30,847 nt of DNA from JAWPMV01 sp038527215 (lineage in GTDB: Bacteria; Bacteroidota; Bacteroidia; J057). The stretch lies in assembly GCA_038527215.1 (NCBI GenBank), contig JBCBGC010000100.1, positions 1 to 30,847 on the forward strand. The letters are read 5' to 3'. Of this stretch, positions 1 to 6,506 are shown one piece after another; the stretch's first letter is position 1, and each line of letters starts with the position of its first letter. The translations under genes and the position numbers were made by a program. The notes beneath the pieces were generated by a model. The model ran no database searches. It saw nothing but the letters and a program-made list of their open reading frames with translations, and had not been told where the DNA came from.

Positions 1-2220
1 CTGGATCTTGGTGCTGTACTGATCCACTTTTTCCTGAGACTGGGAGATTTTGCGTCGCAGTCTGGAAATGCGGGCACGAATATTTTTGGTTCGCTCATCC
101 GGGTCGCTGATGCTATCAATGGTCGCTTTCATGCGCAACTCGTTGCGCTCTTCTTTTTTCAAAGAGAGGGCATCAAAGAAGGCATCTACCGCTCCACGGA
201 ATTCTTCCCAGATTTTGTCTTTTTCTTTATAAGGAACTTTGCCAATGTCTTTCCAGCGAGCCTGGATATCTTTGATTTGATCAATGGCTTTGCGAGGACT
301 TTCTTTCTCAGCGACTTTAATTTTGTTTACCTCTTCGATCAGGGCCTTTTTCGCCTGCAGGTTGGTATGCTCATTTTCGTGCATATCCGAGTAGTGCGAG
401 CGTCGCTGTTCAAAGAAGGTATCACAAGCAGTCCGGAATCGGTTCCAGAGTTTATTGGAATGTCTTTCGGGAACAGGCCCAATGGTTTTCCACTCCTTTT
501 GCAGGTCCTTGAGGGCTTTGCTGACCTTTTCCCAATCTGACTGCTGGCTGAGTTCTTCGGCTTTTTCTACCAGCGCTCTTTTCTTAGCGAGGTTTTCAGC
601 CCTGAACTCATCGTATTTCTTGAAGAAGGCAGATTTGTTCGAGAAAAAGGTGTTGCAAATATCCCGGTACCGACTCCACAGCTCACTGTTGACCTTCATG
701 GGAGCCTGCCCGATTTCTTTCCAGTTTTCCTGGAAAGCTCTTAACTCTTTGGAGGCTTCATTCCAGGCCCGGGGCTTCTCCGCGGAGAATTCCTTATAGG
801 GGGCCATTTTGGTAAGAATCTCCTCTTTCTTCACGGCATTTTCCTGCCGTACCTGATCTTGTCCCGCCATGAATCCCTGGCGGATATCGAAGAAACGATC
901 TATGACCTCTCTGTATCCGTTGTTGATGCGGTCCATTTCTTCACGCGGTACGTGACCTATGGCGCGCCACCGCTCACGGATTTTGGAGAACATGTCCATT
1001 TTCTCCTTCCAGACCTGAGGGTCTTCCCTGGCCTCTTCAGGAGGAATGAGGTTCTCTGCCTCTTTGATAAGTTTTTCTTTTTCTACCAGGTTTTTCTTCC
1101 GGTCATAATCCAGGAGCTCAAAGTGCATTTCCCGGAGTTGGTAGAATTTATCCAGCTGGCCTCTGTAGTCTTTATTCAGGCTGTCAATATCCTCTCTCAA
1201 TACCTGACCGGTACTTTTCCACTGTTCCTGAATATTGCGGACGTCTTCTGATTTGGTAGGATCTTCCAAATCAACGATGGCTTTGAGGGCGGCCAGCAGT
1301 TCTTTTTTCTTGGCGGAGTTTTTTACCCGATCAGCTTCCATCTCCTTATCGTAGGCGGAGCGGAGTCTGTTAAAATGAGCCAGGGCCTGTCGGAAGCGGT
1401 CTCCCAATTCAGGAGCTACCTCGGTTCGATACTTCAAGGCATCGTAACTTCTTTTGACCAGACCCACCTTGGAAATACTGCGGGCCACTTGATCGCTGGC
1501 CGCATAGGTTTCCATCAGGGTGATGAGTTCTTCCAGAGAGGCTTCGGTGAGCAGCAGATTGCGCTTTTCCCGGTCCCCGGTGATTTCATCCACCTTGGCC
1601 AGGGTCGCCTCACTTACTTCCCCCAAAGAATCACCCGCAGGCGTAAAGGCTGCGATGTGTGGCTTTTCTTCCACAGGGGTCTCAGCAGCATCAGCTTCTT
1701 CTGTCTCGCCGGACTCTGAAACAGTCTCCTCGGCAGAAGCAGGGGTATCCTCGCTGGCAGGTTCAGGATCTTCGGTGGGAGATTCAGCAGTTTCCTCTTC
1801 GGAAGGGGTCTCTGCCGGAGGGGGCTCTGCCGAAGGGGTGGCAGGAGTATCCTCACTCAGGGGTTCCGTAACTTCGGTGGGAGATTCAGCAGTTCCCTCC
1901 TCGGAAGGGGCCTCGGTCGAAGGGGCGGCTTCTTGGGTCTCCTCTTCCTGGGCTGCGGGTGTTTCGGCACTTTCCTCTTCGGCGGCTGGCTGTTCTGGCG
2001 ATTCCTCAGCTTGAGGTGGTTCCTCTGCTGGGGTTTCTGCTTCAGGCATAGGCGTGGCCTCCGACGCAGTTTCTTCTGTGCTTTCTACAACAGGTTCTGC
2101 TTCAGGCGCTACAGGTGTCTCATCAGTGGATATCGGCTCGACGGGGGTAGAACTTTCCTGGGGAGTGTCCTGACCTTTTGCCTCTTCCGACATATCCGGG
2201 GTCTCATTCTCAGGCAACAT
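1..2220 (-). CDS. DUF349-repeat coiled-coil protein, C-terminus cut by the window edge
   Basis: The frame is open from an ATG at 2220 to base 1 (740 codons, no stop), so the C-terminus lies beyond the left edge. Residues 1-185 are a low-complexity region rich in Glu, Pro, Thr, Ser and Ala, ending near a KPHIAAFTPAGD stretch. From about residue 330 to 720 there are five copies of the DUF349 pattern, QxxWKxIGxVP followed by a W/Y-x-x-FR-x-x-x-D-x-FF helix; for example QEQWKSTG at 331 and QARWKDIG at 653. The rest is highly charged and helical. There is no signal peptide, so it is probably cytoplasmic. DUF349 proteins are common in Bacteroidota, but I know of no firm biochemical role. The family call is confident; the function is unknown. 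The next gene, lysS, has the same orientation with a 176-base gap. Confidence 0.88.
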   Translation of the reverse strand, partial: MLPENETPDMSEEAKGQDTPQESSTPVEPISTDETPVAPEAEPVVESTEETASEATPMPEAETPAEEPPQAEESPEQPAAEEESAETPAAQEEETQEAAPSTEAPSEEGTAESPTEVTEPLSEDTPATPSAEPPPAETPSEEETAESPTEDPEPASEDTPASAEETVSESGETEEADAAETPVEEKPHIAAFTPAGDSLGEVSEATLAKVDEITGDREKRNLLLTEASLEELITLMETYAASDQVARSISKVGLVKRSYDALKYRTEVAPELGDRFRQALAHFNRLRSAYDKEMEADRVKNSAKKKELLAALKAIVDLEDPTKSEDVRNIQEQWKSTGQVLREDIDSLNKDYRGQLDKFYQLREMHFELLDYDRKKNLVEKEKLIKEAENLIPPEEAREDPQVWKEKMDMFSKIRERWRAIGHVPREEMDRINNGYREVIDRFFDIRQGFMAGQDQVRQENAVKKEEILTKMAPYKEFSAEKPRAWNEASKELRAFQENWKEIGQAPMKVNSELWSRYRDICNTFFSNKSAFFKKYDEFRAENLAKKRALVEKAEELSQQSDWEKVSKALKDLQKEWKTIGPVPERHSNKLWNRFRTACDTFFEQRRSHYSDMHENEHTNLQAKKALIEEVNKIKVAEKESPRKAIDQIKDIQARWKDIGKVPYKEKDKIWEEFRGAVDAFFDALSLKKEERNELRMKATIDSISDPDERTKNIRARISRLRRKISQSQEKVDQYSTKIQ
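1745..1923 (-). repeat. Tandem 102-bp duplication inside the acidic N-terminus of the DUF349 gene
   Basis: Two units start at 1745 and 1847, exactly 102 bases (34 codons) apart, and are near-identical over about 75 bases. The encoded peptides both read roughly EEGTAESPTE followed by a Glu/Pro-rich stretch ending SEDTPA. The period is a multiple of three, so the reading frame is kept. It looks like length-variable, disordered linker sequence produced by slippage or unequal recombination. Confidence 0.75.
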
Positions 2221-2396
2221 GAATCGTACTTTTCGCATTTGCTGGAAAAAGAAAACCTCTTTTTCCCAATTTTTAATGAATTTTCTTTAAGAACTATGTC
2301 AATATAGGCGACTATATTTTACGGTTAATTAAAGCTCGGTTGCGTTTAGATTAAATTTATGGAATTCGGGCTAAAGTTCCTATTGAGCGCATCTCC

Positions 2397-4130
2397 TTAA
2401 GCGGAGGTTAGACCCATCCAGGTTTGCAACTGTTCCAGGCTGGGATTTTTAAGCCCCAACTTCATTTTCTTATTCAATCCACACAATTCCTGATGGATTT
2501 TGCCAGGATTTCCGCTGCTAAAGGCTTCCACCGTGAAGATTCCCTGCTTATATAATAGAGGAACGTATTCTTTAGGCATACCGTGTGTTTGGAAAGCTTC
2601 TACGCTGTCAATTACAGTTTTTTTCTCCGGTTTCATTTGCGGAAAAAACAGCACATCCTGGATAGAATGTGAATTGGTCATGATCATACTCAGTCGATCA
2701 ATTCCGATTCCCAGACCTGCCGTAGGCGGCATGCCGTATTCCAGGGCGCGGAGGTAGTCTTCATCCAGTACCATGGCTTCATCATCCCCTCTTTTTCCCA
2801 ATTCCATTTGGGCTTCAAAACGCTCTCTCTGATCAATAGGATCATTTAATTCGGAAAAGGCATTGCAGATTTCCTTGCCGTTGGTAATGGCTTCAAAGCG
2901 CTCTACCAGGCCTTCTTTATCCCGGTGCTTTTTGGCCAGCGGGCTCATTTCCACTGGATAGTCAGTAATAAAGGTCGGCTGAATCAGCAGGTGCTCCACT
3001 TTCTCCCCAAAAATCTCATCAATCAGTTTTCCTTTACCCATGCTATCATCAATGGGCACTTCCAGAGACTTTGCGGTCTCGCGGAGGGCTGCTTCATCCA
3101 TTTGAGAAATGTCTATCCCCGTATAGGCTTCAATGGCCTCATACATAGAATAGCGTTTCCAGGGACGCTTGAAATTGATGAGGTTGTCGCCTACCTGGAT
3201 TTCCGTGGTCCCGTTTACCTGAATGGCGATATACTCTACCATTTCCTCCACCAGGTTCATCATCCACTCATAGTCTTTGTAAGCTACATACAGCTCCATC
3301 TGGGTGAACTCCGGATTGTGAAAGCGAGACATGCCTTCATTCCGAAAATCTTTAGAGAATTCATATACCCCATCAAATCCACCTACGATCAGCCGCTTGA
3401 GATACAACTCATTGGCAATCCGTAGGTAGAGGGTCATGTCCAGGGAGTTGTGGTGGGTTTTGAAAGGCCTTGCGGCTGCTCCCCCATATATGGGTTGCAA
3501 GATAGGGGTTTCCACTTCCAGGTACCCTTTCTCATTGAGAAAATTGCGCATGGCTTGTACCAGGCGGGTACGCTTCCGGAAGGTTTCCCGCACTTGTGGA
3601 TGCACGATCATATCCAGGTACCGCATCCGATAGCGCTGCTCGGTATCCGTGAGGGTATCGTAAACCTTATCATCGGTTTCTTTGGGGAAAGGGATGGGCT
3701 TCAGGATTTTGCTTAGCACCTGAAATTCCTTTACATGGATGGTCTTTTCTCCCGTTTGGGTAATAAAAGCATGTCCTTTTACCCCAATGATATCGCCTAA
3801 AGAAGTCAGTTTCTTAAACACATCATTGTACATGCTTTTGTCCTCTCCGGGGCAAATTTCATCCCGTTGAAAATAAAGCTGAATCTTGCCGGAGCTATCT
3901 TCCAATTCTCCGAAGGAAGCCTTGCCCATGATGCGTTTATTGGTCAGGCGTCCCGCCATGACCAATTGGTCGAATCCTTCCTTTCCTTCTTCGAAATTCT
4001 GCTGAACATCAGCAGCATAGGCATTGATGGGGAATAGGGCTGCAGGATAAGGTTCTATCCCGAGCGCTCTTAATCTTTTTAATTCATCGCGACGCTGGAG
4101 TTCCTGGTCGCTCAAAAACCATTCATTCAT
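2397..4130 (-). CDS. lysS: Lysyl-tRNA synthetase, class II
   Basis: This cytoplasmic enzyme charges tRNA-Lys with lysine using ATP. All class II signatures are visible: an N-terminal anticodon-binding OB fold (about residues 55-145, with GRLTNKRIMGKASFGEL), motif 1 near residue 205 (GYLEVETPILQ), motif 2 near 262-280 (FRNEGMSRFHNPEFTQMEL), and motif 3 near 470-484 (AGLGIGIDRLSM). A C-terminal extension of about 75 residues follows the catalytic domain (from KKTVIDSVEAF on), as in other Bacteroidota LysRS. I start it at the ATG at 4130 (MNEWFLSDQE, 577 aa) rather than the in-frame TTG two codons earlier at 4136, because the ATG peptide fits the family and ATG is preferred. It lies 89 bases downstream of the MerR gene in the same direction. 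Confidence 0.97.
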   Translation of the reverse strand: MNEWFLSDQELQRRDELKRLRALGIEPYPAALFPINAYAADVQQNFEEGKEGFDQLVMAGRLTNKRIMGKASFGELEDSSGKIQLYFQRDEICPGEDKSMYNDVFKKLTSLGDIIGVKGHAFITQTGEKTIHVKEFQVLSKILKPIPFPKETDDKVYDTLTDTEQRYRMRYLDMIVHPQVRETFRKRTRLVQAMRNFLNEKGYLEVETPILQPIYGGAAARPFKTHHNSLDMTLYLRIANELYLKRLIVGGFDGVYEFSKDFRNEGMSRFHNPEFTQMELYVAYKDYEWMMNLVEEMVEYIAIQVNGTTEIQVGDNLINFKRPWKRYSMYEAIEAYTGIDISQMDEAALRETAKSLEVPIDDSMGKGKLIDEIFGEKVEHLLIQPTFITDYPVEMSPLAKKHRDKEGLVERFEAITNGKEICNAFSELNDPIDQRERFEAQMELGKRGDDEAMVLDEDYLRALEYGMPPTAGLGIGIDRLSMIMTNSHSIQDVLFFPQMKPEKKTVIDSVEAFQTHGMPKEYVPLLYKQGIFTVEAFSSGNPGKIHQELCGLNKKMKLGLKNPSLEQLQTWMGLTSA

Positions 4131-4204
4131 GTACAATGGGTTGTGTAGGCCTGATTACAAACACAAGCAGTATGCCGGAAATATGGTCCGGTCTTAAATC
4201 GCTG

Positions 4205-4212
4205 CAAAAGTA
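4205..4212 (-). promoter_or_regulatory. Candidate Bacteroidota -7 box for lysS
   Basis: The minus strand reads TACTTTTG, an exact match to the Bacteroidota -7 consensus TAnnTTTG. It sits about 75 bases upstream of the lysS ATG, just past the end of the MerR gene. No TTG is found at the expected -33 distance, so this is only a moderate candidate. Confidence 0.35.
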
Positions 4213-4219
4213 GGGAAAA

Positions 4220-5143
4220 TCAAGCAGACTTACTCACATTGCCCATCATAAATGGCTGCTGGCTGTTTTCATCCACAAAGTGGATCATGGATTGAATATC
4301 TTTCAGCAGGACAACCGATTGGGGGAGTTTATCTTTTTGCTGGAGGGCCTGGTAACCGGAAAGTAATACGCGCTTTTCTCCGGAACGCTTGACCAGTTCC
4401 TCCACATAGGGTACCACTTCGTCCTTGGTAGGGTAGCTACTGATGATGGTACAGATATAGTCCGGTTGGTAGAGCTCGAGGATTTTTTCCAGGTCTCTTA
4501 ATGGCAGACTTTGTCCAAGGTAGATAGCCTTATTATGTCTGGATTTAACGATGTAAGCGGCGAAGAGTAAACTTAATTCGTGCAACTCTCCTTCGGGGAG
4601 GAAGAGGACATACTTCTTAGCCTGAGGATTTTGAGGACGGATTTGTCCGTCGATGGCCACAATCAGCTTTTGCCGGATTAGGCTGGTGATAAAATGCTCA
4701 TGGGCGGGATTGATACTCCCGGTCTGCCACAAAATGCCTATCCGCTCCAAAAAAGGATATACGATGTGGATCATGGTATCCTCGAATCCAAATTGCAGGG
4801 TGTTGGTAGAAATAATCTTTTCGAACCGCTCCTCATCCAGATTTACCATAGCGATAACCATGGCATTTACCTGGTTAGGGTATTCAAGGTTGGAATCAGA
4901 AATGCGCATGACCGCTTCCCGAATTTCGACCTTCTCCATCTTCGCGATTTTGGATATCTTGTGGCCGTTCCGATTCAGAAAGGAAATGTTGAGTAACAAT
5001 TGCAGATCAGCATCGTCATAATACCTGATATTGGTGGGCGTCCGCTTTGGAGCAATAATTCCATAGCGTTGTTCCCAAACCCGAAGCGTGTGGGCTTTGA
5101 TATCAGAGAGCTTCTCTAAATCTTTTATGGTATAATATCCCAA
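4220..5143 (-). CDS. MerR-family regulator with a CarH-like (B12-binding-type) sensor domain
   Basis: Residues 1-70 form a MerR winged-helix DNA-binding domain (YYTIKDLEKLSDIKAHTLRVWEQRYG). Residues 90-160 match the four-helix cap of CarH/LitR regulators, with W139 followed at CarH spacing by E149-H150. Residues 178-295 look like a Rossmann-type cobalamin-binding fold, with E186-x-H188 at the place of the lower-ligand motif (GELHELS). Known CarH proteins are adenosylcobalamin-dependent, light-released repressors, often of carotenoid or photolyase genes; no such genes are adjacent here. The residue after W139 is Gln, where Thermus CarH has the His that ligates cobalt after light. The start is the TTG at 5143; the frame has a stop three codons upstream and no ATG that would keep the HTH. 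It is divergent from the lipoprotein gene, with a dyad between them. Family confident, ligand uncertain. Confidence 0.87.
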   Translation of the reverse strand: MGYYTIKDLEKLSDIKAHTLRVWEQRYGIIAPKRTPTNIRYYDDADLQLLLNISFLNRNGHKISKIAKMEKVEIREAVMRISDSNLEYPNQVNAMVIAMVNLDEERFEKIISTNTLQFGFEDTMIHIVYPFLERIGILWQTGSINPAHEHFITSLIRQKLIVAIDGQIRPQNPQAKKYVLFLPEGELHELSLLFAAYIVKSRHNKAIYLGQSLPLRDLEKILELYQPDYICTIISSYPTKDEVVPYVEELVKRSGEKRVLLSGYQALQQKDKLPQSVVLLKDIQSMIHFVDENSQQPFMMGNVSKSA

Positions 5144-5196
5144 ACCTTGTTAGTTTATCCTCTTTGAAAACGAATCTCAAGAATATAGCTTATTTT

Positions 5197-5216
5197 ATAT
5201 ATGATTTGACATATAT
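5197..5216. promoter_or_regulatory. Perfect dyad between the MerR gene and the lipoprotein gene (candidate operator)
   Basis: ATATATG (5197-5203), a six-base spacer, and CATATAT (5210-5216) form a perfect 7-bp inverted repeat in the 158-base divergent intergenic region. MerR-family dimers bind dyads at their own promoters, so autoregulation by the adjacent regulator is plausible. The AT-rich composition makes a chance match possible. Confidence 0.45.
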
Positions 5217-5262
5217 GAAGCTACAATTTATAAGAGAGAACTAGAAAGGCACAAATTTGTTT

Positions 5263-5270
5263 TAGTTTTG
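5263..5270 (+). promoter_or_regulatory. Candidate Bacteroidota -7 box for the 5302 lipoprotein gene
   Basis: TAGTTTTG matches the TAnnTTTG consensus exactly and ends 31 bases before the ATG at 5302, giving a short untranslated leader. No TTG lies at the usual -33 spacing. The dyad at 5197-5216 is about 47 bases upstream, so a regulator bound there could act on this promoter. Confidence 0.42.
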
Positions 5271-5301
5271 TTGAATAATTCTGCGAACATTCCGTCAACA
5301 T

Positions 5302-6369
5302 ATGAAAAAAATCCTTGTTATTGTTTTACTTTTTGGGTTTTGGTCATGCGGAGAAGAAGGCTCTCCCAGCACGGCCACCCAGCCTGCTACTCCGGTTCAG
5401 GAAGCGCCGGAGAAGGCACCCGAGGCCGTTGAAAAAGAGGATCGGGTTGAAGACAAAATTGCGACCATTCTGGATAACTATTACCAGGATTTGGCTTCCG
5501 AGACCCTGAACGAAAACACCTACTTCGCCCCGGTAGTAGAGGAGTTTTTCAATAGTAAATCCGTGCCCCGGGAGACCGTGGGCACTAGCCTGAAGCGCAG
5601 TTTCGAAACGGTAGAAAATCGAAAAATCGAAATTGATCCTGCTACCCTTCGGGTGGAGGAAACGGCGGCCGGGTACAGGGTGGAATTTGATGGCAAAACC
5701 GCTTATCAGCAAACCCAAACCAAAGAGACAGTTGAACAAAGTTTTCGAAATCAGGTGGAGTTCAACCACGACATGAAAATCATTGCCTACCGCTCCTTGG
5801 GTTCGGAATCTCGCAGGCCTGCTCAGACCAAGAGTCGTTCCCTGGGACAGCAGTCTCCCTTAGAAATCTGTGAATCCCTGGCGGGGGTCATTTTGCCAGA
5901 ATTTAAAAGTGGCCAGTTTACCCAGACCCCACGCTACTTTCATCCGCAGTTGGGGGCTTTTTACGTAGGCCAGCCCGGAGCCTACAGTGTGCCGTATCAT
6001 TTACCCGAATTCAAAAAACTCTTCCTCCATGCTCCCTGGTTTGAGCAAGGCATGAAGGAGTTGGCTGAAAAAACATCCGTAGAGGCTTTCCCGGACTTCA
6101 ACTGTGAAGGAGAAATGTATTCCAAGCTGGGATGTTTTTTGGAGGAAATCGATGGATATGATGGGGTTTCCAGTTTGATGAAAGCCTTACAGCGAGCTGA
6201 TGTCGGAAAATTTAATGAGAAAGATATACAGCAGGCCCAGTCCATTGAGCGCCTGATTAAAGCCCGGATTTTGGATACCAATACTGATACCGCCTTTTAC
6301 TTTGGTGAATCAGGCGGGAAATGGTATCTGTTGATCGTAGACCAGGCTTCTTTCAGTTGCTCGGCTTAA
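5302..6369 (+). CDS. Lipoprotein of unknown function
   Basis: The first 16 residues are a short lipoprotein signal peptide (MKKILVIVLLFGFWSC), with acylation expected at Cys16. The residues just after the cysteine (GEEG) are acidic, as in surface-export signals of Bacteroidota lipoproteins, so outer-leaflet or surface display is possible. Residues 20-50 are a Pro/Ala/Glu-rich linker. The remainder (355 aa in total) is soluble, with a helical region near 55-160 and several cysteines, at FNCEGEMYSKLGC and SFSC near the end, that could form disulfides. I do not recognise a domain. It is divergent from the CarH-like regulator and 137 bases upstream of the M16 peptidase in the same direction, so it might be controlled by the former or act with the latter; both are inferences. 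Confidence 0.8.
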   Translation: MKKILVIVLLFGFWSCGEEGSPSTATQPATPVQEAPEKAPEAVEKEDRVEDKIATILDNYYQDLASETLNENTYFAPVVEEFFNSKSVPRETVGTSLKRSFETVENRKIEIDPATLRVEETAAGYRVEFDGKTAYQQTQTKETVEQSFRNQVEFNHDMKIIAYRSLGSESRRPAQTKSRSLGQQSPLEICESLAGVILPEFKSGQFTQTPRYFHPQLGAFYVGQPGAYSVPYHLPEFKKLFLHAPWFEQGMKELAEKTSVEAFPDFNCEGEMYSKLGCFLEEIDGYDGVSSLMKALQRADVGKFNEKDIQQAQSIERLIKARILDTNTDTAFYFGESGGKWYLLIVDQASFSCSA

Positions 6370-6506
6370 GCTGGGGCTACGGATAAATAGGCCAGACGCG
6401 CTAAATACCTTTAAAAATCCTTGAACTATCGACCAACAGCCGGCAAGTCCCGGCCAGAGGTTGTATATTGCCATTTGTTCTTAAACATATTTTTTAGTCA
6501 ACAATA

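Noticed and set aside
1520..2014. 164-codon Ser/Val/Gly-rich frame on the + strand
   Set aside because: It is the antisense of the Glu/Pro-rich tail of the DUF349 protein; its composition is a by-product of that tail.
2925..3425. 166-codon open frame on the + strand inside lysS
   Set aside because: It is antisense to intact class II synthetase motifs; a shadow.
6406..6413. TACCTTTA as a promoter for the M16 peptidase gene
   Set aside because: One mismatch to TAnnTTTG, no -33 TTG at the right spacing, and about 93 bases from the ATG; too weak to annotate.
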